A stretch of DNA of 64,000 nucleotides, from NCBI RefSeq assembly GCF_014207905.1, contig NZ_JACHLB010000001.1, positions 1,366,723 to 1,430,722 on the forward strand, in the 5' to 3' direction. The DNA is from Flavobacterium notoginsengisoli (lineage in GTDB: Bacteria; Bacteroidota; Bacteroidia; Flavobacteriales; Flavobacteriaceae). The position numbers and the translations under genes are program-made. A model generated the notes under the pieces. The model saw only the letters and a program-made list of their open reading frames with translations. It was not told where the DNA came from and ran no database searches. Positions 42,165 through 51,597 of the stretch are shown here, one piece after another. The stretch's first letter is position 1. Every line of letters begins with the position of its first letter.

Positions 42165-43766
42165 ATGAAAAACCAAACTGAAATTATGGAAACGGCAATG
42201 GAATTTTTAGCCGAAAAAAAGCTTCGTTATCCAAAAATATGGACAGAAGAGGCGATTGTTTTTATAACCGAATTACACCGAAAATTCGAATCACAGCGTA
42301 AACTGCTTCTTTTGCAGCGCGAACAAAAACAAGTCACTTTTGATCAAGGAATCATGCCGGTTTTTATTCCAGAAACCAAAAGTATCAGAGAAGGAAACTG
42401 GACAGCTGGCGAAATTCCGAAAGACTTATTAGACCGAAGAGTTGAAATTACTGGGCCAGTTGATCGCAAGATGATTATCAATGCTTTGAATTCGGGAGCC
42501 AAAACTTTTATGGCCGATTTTGAAGACAGCACTTCTCCAACCTGGCAAAATTTAATGGACGGACAAGTAAATTTAATTGATGCAGTAAACAAAACCATCA
42601 CGTTTACAGATTTGGTAAAACAAAAGTCTTATCATTTAAATGAAAAAATCGCAACACTTATTGTTCGTCCAAGAGGTTTGCATTTGCCGGAAAAACATCT
42701 TTTGGTTGAAGGAAATGAAGTTTCAGGTTCTTTAGTAGATTTTGGTTTGTACGTGTTTCATAATCATAAAAAACTTTTAGAAAACAATTCTGGACCGTAT
42801 TTCTACATTCCGAAATTGGAACATTATCTGGAAGCACGATGGTGGAATAACGTAATTGATTTTACAGAAGATTATCTAAATCTGAAACGAGGAACGATAA
42901 AAGTGACGGTTTTAATTGAGACTATAACGGCGAGTTTTCAGTTAGATGAAATCATTTATGAATTAAAAGAACATATCGTTGGCCTGAACTGCGGACGTTG
43001 GGATTATATTTTTTCTTACATCAAAAAGTTTAGAAAAAATCCAAAATTCATCGTTCCGGATCGTGATCAGGTAAATATGACTTCGCCATTTATGAATGCG
43101 TATTCGAATTTGGTAATCCAAAGATGTCATAAAAGAGGAATTCACGCTATCGGCGGAATGGCCGCACAGATTCCGATTAAGAATAATGAAGAAGCTAATG
43201 CCATTGCTTTCGCAAAAGTAAAAACCGATAAAGAACGGGAAGTGCGAAACGGTCACGACGGAACTTGGGTTGCGCATCCCGATTTGGTTGCAATAGCAAA
43301 AGAGATTTTTGATAAAGGAATGCCAACGTCAAATCAGATTCATGTAAAAAGAGAAAATCGAAGAATCACAGAAGCCGATTTAATCGAACCACCAATTGGA
43401 TTAATCACAGAAAACGGCGTTCGAAAAAACATTAATGTTGCCATTTTATACTTGGCTTCATGGCTGAACGGGCAAGGCGCAGCAGCGCTTCATAATTTGA
43501 TGGAAGACGCGGCAACAGCAGAAATTTCAAGATCACAATTATGGCAATGGCTTCAAAACAAAGTGATTTTGGATAATGGCAGAAAATTAGATTTGGCTTA
43601 TTATCATGAATTGGCTTTAGATGAATGCAGAAAAATCAAGGAAGAATTAGGAGCTGAAAATCATGAAAAACAGCAATTTCCATTAGCAGAAAAAATGCTA
43701 GAAAGATTAGTAGTAAACCTGCACTTTGTAGATTTCCTAACGATTCCTTGCTATAAATATTTATAA
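42165..43766 (+). CDS. aceB: malate synthase A
   Basis: Malate synthase joins glyoxylate and acetyl-CoA to give malate, the second step of the glyoxylate shunt. The 533-residue protein has the AceB-type pattern: FMADFEDSTSPTWQN, the LIVRPRGLHLPEKH segment, GRWDYIFSYIKKF and NGHDGTWVAHPDL. The length matches E. coli AceB (533) rather than GlcB. AceA follows 143 bases downstream after an inverted-repeat region. The pair would allow growth on acetate, fatty acids or other C2 sources. Confidence 0.96.
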   Translation: MKNQTEIMETAMEFLAEKKLRYPKIWTEEAIVFITELHRKFESQRKLLLLQREQKQVTFDQGIMPVFIPETKSIREGNWTAGEIPKDLLDRRVEITGPVDRKMIINALNSGAKTFMADFEDSTSPTWQNLMDGQVNLIDAVNKTITFTDLVKQKSYHLNEKIATLIVRPRGLHLPEKHLLVEGNEVSGSLVDFGLYVFHNHKKLLENNSGPYFYIPKLEHYLEARWWNNVIDFTEDYLNLKRGTIKVTVLIETITASFQLDEIIYELKEHIVGLNCGRWDYIFSYIKKFRKNPKFIVPDRDQVNMTSPFMNAYSNLVIQRCHKRGIHAIGGMAAQIPIKNNEEANAIAFAKVKTDKEREVRNGHDGTWVAHPDLVAIAKEIFDKGMPTSNQIHVKRENRRITEADLIEPPIGLITENGVRKNINVAILYLASWLNGQGAAALHNLMEDAATAEISRSQLWQWLQNKVILDNGRKLDLAYYHELALDECRKIKEELGAENHEKQQFPLAEKMLERLVVNLHFVDFLTIPCYKYL

Positions 43767-43781
43767 AAGAATTGATTTGAA

Positions 43782-43864
43782 TTCCTGCAAGGTTTTAAAA
43801 ACCTTGTAGGTATTTTAATCAAGAACGCAAATACCTACAAGGTCAAAAAAAGACCTTGCAGGAA
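43782..43864. repeat. long inverted repeat in the aceB-aceA gap
   Basis: TTCCTGCAAGG with AACCTTGTAGGTATTT on the left is matched by AAATACCTACAAGG and CCTTGCAGGAA on the right. Each arm also holds its own smaller inverted pair (GCAAGGTTTT with AAAACCTTG). It occupies most of the gap and could act as a partial terminator or RNA processing site. Confidence 0.75.
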
Positions 43865-43909
43865 ATCACACAACACGATTACTTACTAACCAACTTAACT
43901 ATATCATTT

Positions 43910-45190
43910 ATGAAAACAACAGAAGACAGAATTCAGGAATTGATTAACGATTGGATTACGAACCCGAGATGGAAAGGCGTTGAGCGTCCTTATACTGCGA
44001 GTGAAGTAGTAACGCTTCAAGGGTCATATAAAATTGAGCATTCTATTGCGAAAATGGGGGCTGAAAAATTATGGAGAAAGTTAAAAAGTCAGGATTATGT
44101 TGCGGGTTTGGGGGCTTTGACAGGAAATCAGGCGATTCAGGAAGTGGATGCGGGTTTAGAAGCGATTTATTTAAGTGGCTGGCAGGTTGCAGCCGATGCA
44201 AATCTGGCAGGAGAAATGTATCCTGATCAATCGCTTTATCCTGTAAATAGCGTTCCAATGGTGGTAAAAAAGATCAACAACGCTTTATTGCGCGCTGATC
44301 AAATTCAGATTGTAAATAAAATTGAAGATAAAAAAGATTACTTGGTTCCGATTGTTGCTGATGCCGAAGCAGGTTTTGGAGGAAACTTAAATGCTTTCGA
44401 ATTAATGAAATCAATGATAGAAGCTGGAGCTTCTGGAGTTCATTTTGAAGATCAATTAAGTTCTGCTAAAAAGTGTGGCCACTTGGGTGGAAAAGTTTTA
44501 GTTCCAACTCAGGAAGCAATAAATAAATTGATTGCTGCAAGATTGGCTTCAGATGTTATGGGAGTTTCAACTTTGATTGTTGCGAGAACAGATGCTGATG
44601 CTGCAAATTTATTAACCAGCGATGCAGATCCAAGAGACAGAAAATTCCTGACTGGAGAAAAAACAAGTGAAGGTTTTTTCTATGTAAAAAACGGAATCGA
44701 ACAAGGAATTGCAAGAGGATTGAGCTATGCGCCTTATGCCGATTTAATTTGGATGGAAACCAGTAATCCGGATTTAGATTACGCAAGAAAGTTTGCAAAA
44801 GCCATGAAAAAAGAATTTCCAGATAAAATGTTAGCGTATAATTGTTCGCCGTCTTTCAATTGGGCAGCGAAACTAACTGTTGCCGAAATGGAAACGTTTA
44901 GAGAAGATTTGGCTGCAATGGGTTATAAATTCCAGTTCATTACTTTGGCAGGATTCCATGCTTTAAATACGAGTATGTTCGAATTGTCTAAAGCTTACAA
45001 AGAACGCGGAATGGCTGGTTATTCTGAATTACAGGAAAGAGAATTCGCTTTACAGCAAAACGGATTCAGAGCGGTAAAACATCAAGCTTTTGTTGGAACT
45101 TCTTATTTTGATGCGGTTCAAAACACCGTTATGTTAGGGAAATCAGCTATAACAGCAATGGAGCATTCTACTGAGGTTGAGCAATTTTAA
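43910..45190 (+). CDS. aceA: isocitrate lyase
   Basis: AceA cleaves isocitrate to succinate and glyoxylate, the first step of the shunt. The 426-residue protein has the catalytic KKCGHLGGK signature, NTSMFELSK near the end and the Mg-binding region [10 protein letters not shown]. The start at 43910 ([15 protein letters not shown]) matches family N-termini; an in-frame start at 43856 runs into the repeat region. It is likely co-transcribed with aceB or separately from the same control region. Confidence 0.97.
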   Translation: MKTTEDRIQELINDWITNPRWKGVERPYTASEVVTLQGSYKIEHSIAKMGAEKLWRKLKSQDYVAGLGALTGNQAIQEVDAGLEAIYLSGWQVAADANLAGEMYPDQSLYPVNSVPMVVKKINNALLRADQIQIVNKIEDKKDYLVPIVADAEAGFGGNLNAFELMKSMIEAGASGVHFEDQLSSAKKCGHLGGKVLVPTQEAINKLIAARLASDVMGVSTLIVARTDADAANLLTSDADPRDRKFLTGEKTSEGFFYVKNGIEQGIARGLSYAPYADLIWMETSNPDLDYARKFAKAMKKEFPDKMLAYNCSPSFNWAAKLTVAEMETFREDLAAMGYKFQFITLAGFHALNTSMFELSKAYKERGMAGYSELQEREFALQQNGFRAVKHQAFVGTSYFDAVQNTVMLGKSAITAMEHSTEVEQF

Positions 45191-45194
45191 TTTT

Positions 45195-45268
45195 TTTTCC
45201 GCCACGAATTCCCGAATTTTTATTCTCAAAGATTATAAAATAATAATTCGGGAATTCGTGGCGGAAAA
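45195..45268. repeat. 24-bp perfect inverted repeat between convergent genes
   Basis: The left arm at 45195-45218 (TTTTCCGCCACGAATTCCCG and AATT) is exactly repeated inverted at 45245-45268. The core GCCACGAATTC is shared with 37828-37838. T-runs flank both arms, so it may act as a bidirectional terminator for aceA and crp. Confidence 0.85.
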
Positions 45269-45270
45269 CT

Positions 45271-45846
45271 TTATTTTTTCAAAAGACGAGCTTTCATTTT
45301 GCTGAAAAATTCAGGTGTTACACCAATGAAAGAAGCGATTTGTTTTTGAGGAACTTTGTGAACCAATGTTCCGTATTTTTTAGTGAATTTCTCAAAACGT
45401 TCTTCAGCAGGTAAACTTAAATTGTCCATTAATCGCTGTTGATTTGCTACTAAAGAATTTTCAATCAAAATTCTGAAAAAGCGTTCCAATTTTGGAATTT
45501 CAAGATACAATTGTTCCTGATTTTCTTTGGATAAAGAAACAACTTCAGCTTCTTCCAAAACCTCAATAAAAAGCTGACCTGGTTTTTGCGAAAAAAAACT
45601 GTACATGTCGCTCATCCACCAGCCTTCACAGGCAAATGAAAGCACATGTTCAACAATATTATCGTTGATATTGAAACTTCTCAAAATACCTGAGTTTACA
45701 AAATAAGAATGTTTGCAGACTTCGCCAGCGTTTAGTAAAAGTGTTTTGGCCTTGTAAGTGTTGGTTTCTAATTTGGATAAAAAAAGTTCTTGTTCTTCTG
45801 GAGTCAGAGAAACGTGTTTAGCAATGTTTTCTAATATTAATGCCAT
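45271..45846 (-). CDS. Crp/Fnr-family transcriptional regulator
   Basis: The 191-residue protein has an N-terminal cyclic-nucleotide-binding-like domain (about 20-110). Its C-terminal winged helix (VPQKQIASFIGVTPEFFSKM) has the recognition-helix region of the Crp/Fnr superfamily, typical of Bacteroidota members. No FNR-type N-terminal cysteine cluster is seen, so iron-sulfur oxygen sensing is unlikely. The start overlaps the upstream stop by one base (TAATG). It is the last gene of a purT-small protein-crp unit. The palindromes upstream of YceI and pirin have the geometry of Crp/Fnr sites, but nothing shows that this protein binds them. Confidence 0.9.
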   Translation of the reverse strand: MALILENIAKHVSLTPEEQELFLSKLETNTYKAKTLLLNAGEVCKHSYFVNSGILRSFNINDNIVEHVLSFACEGWWMSDMYSFFSQKPGQLFIEVLEEAEVVSLSKENQEQLYLEIPKLERFFRILIENSLVANQQRLMDNLSLPAEERFEKFTKKYGTLVHKVPQKQIASFIGVTPEFFSKMKARLLKK

Positions 45847-46166
45847 TATTTTTTATCGTCGATTAAAGTGAATGAAGTAGCGATAAATCGGTTTCCTTTG
45901 ATTTCTCCAGTAACAGAAGCTTTTCTGATAGCGTTGCAGAAACCGTCTTCTGCGTGGGCATCACCATGTTCGTCAATTTTTGTTCCATCAACGAAATATG
46001 ATTTTCCGTCAATACGAACGGCTAAATCACAGCTTTTGCCTTTCATTCCAAATTTACATTCGCCACAAGAAGCTTCAACGATTGTTGGTTTGTCAAATTT
46101 CTTTTTGTCTTGTGCTTGCGCTGAAATCCCAATAAATAGGAAAATCATAAATATAAGTTTTTTCAT
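45846..46166 (-). CDS. small secreted cysteine protein (DUF6370-like)
   Basis: The 106-residue protein has a Sec signal (MKKLIFMIFLFIGISAQAQ). Its mature domain has four cysteines in CGECKFGMKGKSCDLAV and GFCNAIRKA. The first pair (C-x-x-C) could bind metal or form a disulfide. The family looks like DUF6370, with no known function. It is two bases after purT and overlaps crp by one base, so all three are one transcript. Confidence 0.8.
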   Translation of the reverse strand: MKKLIFMIFLFIGISAQAQDKKKFDKPTIVEASCGECKFGMKGKSCDLAVRIDGKSYFVDGTKIDEHGDAHAEDGFCNAIRKASVTGEIKGNRFIATSFTLIDDKK

Positions 46167-46168
46167 TT

Positions 46169-47329
46169 TTAAGAATTTACAGTTATTAATTTTGCCGTTT
46201 CTTTGGCGCGTTCAGTTACTTCGTTGATTGGAGTAGAAAGAGTGTCGTGACTTAAAACAACGCCCATTCTTCGGTATGGTCTTGAAGTTGGTTTCCCAAA
46301 AATTCTGAAATCGGTTTTTGGTAAAGCAGCTACTTTCTCGATTCCGGTAAAAGTTGGATTTGTAGAATCTTCTGAGGCTAAGATTACAGCGCTTGCTCCG
46401 GCTTTTTCTAAAGTGATTTCGAAAATTGGAAGACTTAAAATAGCTCTTAAATGCAATTCGAATTCGTTGAAATTCTGCGTTCCAGCCAAAGTTACCATTC
46501 CGGTATCATGCGGACGTGGAGAAAGTTCAGAGAAATAAACGCCTTCTTTAGTCAAGAAAAATTCAACACCAAAAAGTCCTGCGCCACCAAGGGCTTCGGT
46601 AATTTTTTCGGCCATATCTTGCGCTTCGTACAAATCTTTTTCAGAAACCAAAGCAGGTTGCCAGCTTTCCTGATAATCGCCACGTTCTTGTCTGTGTCCA
46701 ATTGGAGCACAAAACAAAGTCGGATTACCGTTTTGTGTAATCGTTAAAAGAGTGATTTCCGAATCGAAATTGACAAAAGCTTCTACAATCACTTCGATAA
46801 CATCTCCACGTGAACCCGCAACAGCATATTGCCATGCTTTTTCAATATCGCTTTCTGTTTTGATTGTGGATTGTCCTTTTCCAGATGAAGACATTAAAGG
46901 TTTTACCACACAAGGAATTCCAACTTCCTGAACGGCTTTTTGCAGTTCTTCGGCTGAAGTTGCGTATTGGTATTTTGCTGTACGTAATCCTAGTTCTTTT
47001 GATGCTAAATCACGAATGGCTTTACGATTCATGGTAAAGTTTGCCGCTTTCGCTGAAGGAACAACTGTAATTCCCTGTTTTTCGTAATCGTAAAAACGTT
47101 CTGTTCGAATGGCTTCTATTTCTGGAACTATAAAGTCTGGTTTATGTTTGGCTACGATTCGGTCAAGTGCTTCGCCGTCGAGCATATTGATGACTTCAAA
47201 ACTGTGTGCGACTTGCATTGCTGGTGCATTTTCGTAACTGTCAACCGCAATTACCGTTTGTCCGATTCGTTGTGCAGCAATGACAAATTCTTTGCCCAAT
47301 TCGCCTGAGCCTAGGAGTAGTATTTTCAT
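46169..47329 (-). CDS. purT: formate-dependent phosphoribosylglycinamide formyltransferase
   Basis: PurT uses formate and ATP to formylate GAR in purine synthesis, bypassing folate-dependent PurN. The 386-residue ATP-grasp protein has the N-terminal [19 protein letters not shown], the ATP-grasp MSSSGKGQS loop, and [13 protein letters not shown] with metal-binding residues. It is the first gene of a unit with a small secreted protein and a Crp-type regulator. Confidence 0.96.
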   Translation of the reverse strand: MKILLLGSGELGKEFVIAAQRIGQTVIAVDSYENAPAMQVAHSFEVINMLDGEALDRIVAKHKPDFIVPEIEAIRTERFYDYEKQGITVVPSAKAANFTMNRKAIRDLASKELGLRTAKYQYATSAEELQKAVQEVGIPCVVKPLMSSSGKGQSTIKTESDIEKAWQYAVAGSRGDVIEVIVEAFVNFDSEITLLTITQNGNPTLFCAPIGHRQERGDYQESWQPALVSEKDLYEAQDMAEKITEALGGAGLFGVEFFLTKEGVYFSELSPRPHDTGMVTLAGTQNFNEFELHLRAILSLPIFEITLEKAGASAVILASEDSTNPTFTGIEKVAALPKTDFRIFGKPTSRPYRRMGVVLSHDTLSTPINEVTERAKETAKLITVNS

Positions 47330-47376
47330 TTTGGAGTGTTGTAGTGTTTAAGTAGTAAAAGTAGGGAAAAAGCTTT

Positions 47377-47722
47377 TTTTAACCGCAAAGTTCGCAAAGA
47401 TTTACGCAAAGAGCGCTAAGTTTTTGTTTTAAAGTTAAAGAAAGGCGTATAGATGGTTTCACGCAGATTTTGAAGATCAAGCAGATTTTAATTTGATTTT
47501 TAGACAAAGTAACCGTCTAGTTTGTCATTTCGACGAAAGAGAAATCTCCACGAGAAGCTCTACAAAGATTGGCCTATTGATACGGAGTTACTTGCGAAGA
47601 TTTCTCTTTCGTCGAAATGACAATATTGAGGAAATGGCAGGATAAAAAAGAAAAAGTTCGCAAAGATTAATTTAAAATCTTTGCGAACCTTGCGTATTTC
47701 TTAGCGGCCTTTGCGGTAAAAG
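47377..47722. repeat. nested repeats between purT and the U32 peptidase gene
   Basis: The 413-base gap (47330-47742) has no gene. Outer arms carry AACCGCAAAGTTCGCAAAGA (about 47379-47398) and, inverted and rearranged, TCTTTGCGAACCTTGCG and GGCCTTTGCGGT. Within them lie TTTCACGCAGATTTT (about 47457-47471) and a full 98-base family-1 copy at 47524-47621. This looks like one repeat inserted into another. Confidence 0.75.
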
Positions 47723-47742
47723 AACTTTGCTGTTAAATCATA

Positions 47743-49617
47743 TTAATGAAAATGATCTTCTTCAATCTCAAATTCAGCATCTTTTTCCCAGATTTCCATT
47801 TCGCAGGGTTTGCAGTTGAATTTTAGTTTGTATTCCAATTCTCCCTGTTTTAAAACCAATGGTTCTTTTACTTTAACACCTACAATATCTTTTTGGTGAA
47901 TTGGGCATTTTTTTAATTCGTATTTAATGCAATATTTAGTCGTCATTACACGAGATTTTCCTGGATCCCATTGTAATTCGAATGCTTTTTCGATTTCGGT
48001 AACACCGTGGCGTTCGTAGAATTTACGAGCGGTTTTGTTTGAAACGTTGTACATAAAATCCAGTTTAGTTTCTGGATAAGGATGTGACGTTTTTACCAAT
48101 TGGTGTTCTTCGCGAACATAATTTGCCAAACGAATTTCTGTCAATTGATCGTAAACTGTTCTTCTCATTTCGTTGATTTTTGAAATAGGAAGGAACCAGT
48201 TTTGAGAAAACATAATATTGATTTCATCAGCAGTATAAGGTGTGAAACCTGTTTTTGCTAATTGCGTTTTGATGTTTTCTTCGATAGATTCGCCAGTTTT
48301 AGTCTGTTCTTTTGGATGTTCTAAATTTACGGTACTTACATTTCCATCTTCGTCGGTTGCGATTAATTGGAAACCAGTTTCAGTTTCTGTAAGCAATAAA
48401 GTCGTGCTTAATTTACGAACGGCACTATCTTCTCTTTCAACAATTTTGATGAAAGCGGCGTCGTTATTTCTGTAAATGAAAGTTCCGTCTTTTACTTCTT
48501 TTAGAACGTTAGGATATACTTTTCCGTTTTCGGCTTTGTTTACGTAAATTCCGTCGGCTTCGTTATTTTCGTTGATGAAGCAAAGTCCGTCACCGTTGTT
48601 TAATAATTCGCCGTTTTCGATTTCGTACGCGCCTCCAACAGTTCGAATTAATTTACCAATATATTGACCTTTTGATTTTGGGCTTTCCCAAGAACCAATA
48701 GAGCTGTGTCTTTCGTTAACGAAATAATCCGTATAACCACGGTTGAAAGTTCTGTTTAATGCAGAATCAAAAGTATAAGTACATTTTCCAGAAGAAGCTT
48801 TGGTGTATTTATCGCTTCCTGGACCTTCTAAATAACTATCTAATTTTTGACGTAAATATGATACGTTGTTTTTGACGTAAGCCACATCTTTTAAACGACC
48901 TTCGATTTTGAAAGAAACAATTCCAGCTTCAATCAAATTTGGAATCTGATCTGAAATATCTAAATCTTTAATAGAAAGCAAGTGACTGTTTCTGATTAAA
49001 GTATCTCCGTTTCCGTCAATTAAGTTGTATGGTAAACGGCAGTTTTGAGCGCATGAACCACGATTCGCGCTACGTTCTCCATTTGCCACACTCATATAAC
49101 AGTTTCCGCTGAAGGATACACATAAAGCTCCCGTTACGAAAAACTCTAATTCAACATCAGCGTGATCGTATATTGTTTTGATTTGATGCAAGTTTAATTC
49201 ACGTGCTAAAACCACACGTTTGATACCAGCGTCTTTTAAGAATTTAATTTTATCAGCATCACGATTGTTGGCTTGTGTACTGGCGTGAAGAACGATAGGA
49301 GGTAAGTCCATTTCCATAATCGCCATATCCTGAATGATTAATGCATCGACACCAATATCATATAATTCCCAAATCATGGCACGACAAGTTTCTAATTCGT
49401 TATCGTACAAAATGGTATTCATTACCACAAAAACTTGAGCATTAAATAGGTGTGCGTATTTTACCAATTCTGCAACATCTTCGATTGAGTTGTTGGCATT
49501 TGAACGCGCTCCAAATTGCGGTGCACCAATATAAACTGCATCGGCACCACTATTTATGGCTGCAATTCCTCCAATTAAATCTCTAGCAGGAGCTAATATT
49601 TCGATTTTCTTCTTCAT
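47743..49617 (-). CDS. peptidase U32-family protein, long form (RlhA/YegQ-like)
   Basis: The 624-residue protein has the N-terminal U32 domain opening IEILAPARDLIGGIAAINSGADAVYIG and the U32 signature FFVTGALCVSFSGNC. Several cysteines (including CAQNC after the signature, and CPIH/CKPCEM at the C-terminus) follow. Relatives such as TrhP and RlhA act in tRNA or rRNA hydroxylation using prephenate, not in proteolysis. The extra C-terminal region matches long family members. The target RNA is not known. Confidence 0.9.
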   Translation of the reverse strand: MKKKIEILAPARDLIGGIAAINSGADAVYIGAPQFGARSNANNSIEDVAELVKYAHLFNAQVFVVMNTILYDNELETCRAMIWELYDIGVDALIIQDMAIMEMDLPPIVLHASTQANNRDADKIKFLKDAGIKRVVLARELNLHQIKTIYDHADVELEFFVTGALCVSFSGNCYMSVANGERSANRGSCAQNCRLPYNLIDGNGDTLIRNSHLLSIKDLDISDQIPNLIEAGIVSFKIEGRLKDVAYVKNNVSYLRQKLDSYLEGPGSDKYTKASSGKCTYTFDSALNRTFNRGYTDYFVNERHSSIGSWESPKSKGQYIGKLIRTVGGAYEIENGELLNNGDGLCFINENNEADGIYVNKAENGKVYPNVLKEVKDGTFIYRNNDAAFIKIVEREDSAVRKLSTTLLLTETETGFQLIATDEDGNVSTVNLEHPKEQTKTGESIEENIKTQLAKTGFTPYTADEINIMFSQNWFLPISKINEMRRTVYDQLTEIRLANYVREEHQLVKTSHPYPETKLDFMYNVSNKTARKFYERHGVTEIEKAFELQWDPGKSRVMTTKYCIKYELKKCPIHQKDIVGVKVKEPLVLKQGELEYKLKFNCKPCEMEIWEKDAEFEIEEDHFH

Positions 49618-49788
49618 TTCTAAAACTTTAGACTTTTGTGGTATTCCCGAAAAAAAGTGTGCAAAGGTCTAATAAATTATTCGAGTTTGCTAGCAATGAA
49701 GCGATTTTTTTGAAATTGTTAACTTAATATGGAATGATACTAAAATTGATTGAATTAATTTCTTGTCTTAATAATTCTAAAACTTGTT

Positions 49789-50382
49789 TTAAATATAATC
49801 TGTATCATTGTTTAAATTATTGTAATTTCTTGCAAAATTGAATTGTGCTTGTAAATAACTTTCTTCTTTTAAATTTTGATATTCATTTAACAAAGGCAAA
49901 ATTATCGTACTGAATTGTTTTTTTAGTAATTTAAATTGATCAACATTTTCAATGTAAAAACGATACTTAAATTGTTCTCCGTTCTCCATGAATTTTATGG
50001 AGTTTTCATATCCATAATAATACTTGTTGATTGTATAATATCTTTGTTTATAAGCGTAAATATTAATCTCTATTTCTTGCAGATTACTCCATTTGTATTC
50101 AGTAGTTTCTTCGTTACTGCTGATTTCAATACCATTCTCAGAAAAACTTATGAGTATATCTTTTTTTATAATTCCAGATGGTAGAAACTTACTTTTGGTA
50201 GTTTCATTGAAAATTTTAAAGCAAATAATTCCTATAATCATGCTAAGGCAAAAAATAGGCTGTTTGGTCTTTATTCCATAAATAAAAGGTACAAAAATGA
50301 TTAATGCGAATAGAATAACAAAAAAGCCTTCTATTATGGTTGGTTTTTGATAAATAGCAATTGGGAATTTCTGTTGGATCAT
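49789..50382 (-). CDS. uncharacterised two-helix membrane protein
   Basis: The 197-residue protein has two membrane segments (about 17-36 and 41-60) and a polar body with a PH-like pattern (DILISFSENGIEI and EYKWSNLQEIEINIY), Tyr-rich in the middle. It resembles the layout of the protein at 10244-10756, though identity is low. Its N-terminus is 39 bases from the stop of the outer-membrane barrel gene upstream on the minus strand, so the two may be co-transcribed. Confidence 0.65.
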   Translation of the reverse strand: MIQQKFPIAIYQKPTIIEGFFVILFALIIFVPFIYGIKTKQPIFCLSMIIGIICFKIFNETTKSKFLPSGIIKKDILISFSENGIEISSNEETTEYKWSNLQEIEINIYAYKQRYYTINKYYYGYENSIKFMENGEQFKYRFYIENVDQFKLLKKQFSTIILPLLNEYQNLKEESYLQAQFNFARNYNNLNNDTDYI

Positions 50383-50421
50383 TTTTTTACAGTTGATTTT
50401 ATAGGAATGATTTTAAAAAAG

Positions 50422-51012
50422 CTAATCTAAAGGAAAGTTATATCCGAGAGCAAATACCCCAGTCGACTGTTTTGCAGCAGGATGAAAGTATCCGGAAATT
50501 CCGATCTCAAAATTATTATGTCTGCCAATTGCTAATCCGATACTGAATGGAATATGCAATAAAACATCACTTTTGTTGAAATTCATGTTGGGTGTAAAAG
50601 TTTCGAATTTTCCTATTGAAGTTCCAATACCACCTTCAATAAATGGGGCAACCCATGGAATTGGAGCGCAAATGCGAACTTTTCCTCCCATTAAAAAAGC
50701 GTTAGTTGTTACTTTATATTGAGGTTGATTTTGTACATTTTGATTTTTATCGACAGATTCAAAAATGGCGCCAGCGTAAGGTCTTATACTAAACCATGAT
50801 TTTAATCCGATAATGTATTCACCTTGAAGATAAAGTCCGCCACCCATAACATCTACTTCGTCTTGACTTCCATAATCTTCAATGTAATAAGAACTGCTGG
50901 ATCCATAACCGATAGAGGCTTTTATAAAATTGCCAGTTGTTTGTGCTTGTGTTAATGCAGAAAATAAAACTGTAAATAGAAAAATGGCAAAAAAACGTAA
51001 AGTTAATCTCAT
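50422..51012 (-). CDS. outer-membrane beta-barrel protein
   Basis: The 196-residue protein has a Sec signal (MRLTLRFFAIFLFTVLFSALTQAQ) and alternating hydrophobic strands (GNFIKASIGYG, GGLYLQGEYIIGL, FSIRPYAGAIFES). It ends in GVFALGYNFPLD, with an aromatic close to the C-terminus as in barrel proteins. About eight strands are expected. The function is unknown. Confidence 0.78.
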   Translation of the reverse strand: MRLTLRFFAIFLFTVLFSALTQAQTTGNFIKASIGYGSSSSYYIEDYGSQDEVDVMGGGLYLQGEYIIGLKSWFSIRPYAGAIFESVDKNQNVQNQPQYKVTTNAFLMGGKVRICAPIPWVAPFIEGGIGTSIGKFETFTPNMNFNKSDVLLHIPFSIGLAIGRHNNFEIGISGYFHPAAKQSTGVFALGYNFPLD

Positions 51013-51085
51013 ATGGTTTTTAGTCTTTAGGTAGTAAATTGGTTGCGACGAAAGTAAGATTTATTTTTCAAATTTAATAAAACAA

Positions 51086-51119
51086 AAAAACTGCTTTGTT
51101 TTTTGACAAAGCAGTTTTT
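51086..51119 (-). terminator. terminator after the PA2169-like gene
   Basis: AAAAACTGCTTTGT (51086-51099) and ACAAAGCAGTTTTT (51106-51119) form a 14-bp stem with a six-base loop, reading into T residues on the minus strand. Confidence 0.88.
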
Positions 51120-51141
51120 CTAAAATGGAGAAACAATGATA

Positions 51142-51597
51142 TTAATTCACTCTCTTTTTAATTTGTGATAAAGTATTTTGAATACTATTTAATTGTTTGG
51201 AAACTACATAAACTTGGCTGTGTTCCAATTCATTTTCTTCGAGCGCTTTTTTGTATTTTTCAATAGCGGCTTCTTCTCCTGTAATACAGGCATTAATGAT
51301 AGCTTCTGTGTCGCCGCCTGTAAAAGATGATTTGATATCGATCCAAGTTCGGTGTAAAGCGCCTAATGGTCCTCCACCAGAAGTGTCTGTTGATTTTCCG
51401 AGTTTGTTGATTTCGTCTTGTAATTCTACAATAAATAAAGCTCTTTCTCGTGCATATTCAAGGAAATCAGTTTTCATTGCTGGGTTTTCTACATGCTCTG
51501 CCGCATTTGTATATCCTAGTTTTCCATCTTCAAGAATTGAAATTAATCCTTCCAGAGTTTTAACTGCTTCTTTTGTGGTTTCATCTGTATGTATCAT
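51142..51597 (-). CDS. PA2169-family four-helix-bundle protein (DUF2383)
   Basis: The 151-residue all-helical protein has the DUF2383 pattern ETTKEAVKTLEGLISILEDG and AAEHVENPAMKTDFLEYARE, then GGGPLGALHRTWIDIKSSF and EEAAIEKYKKAL. It is ferritin-like in shape with no metal site that I can confirm. The family is often stress-linked. It stands alone. Confidence 0.88.
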   Translation of the reverse strand: MIHTDETTKEAVKTLEGLISILEDGKLGYTNAAEHVENPAMKTDFLEYARERALFIVELQDEINKLGKSTDTSGGGPLGALHRTWIDIKSSFTGGDTEAIINACITGEEAAIEKYKKALEENELEHSQVYVVSKQLNSIQNTLSQIKKRVN

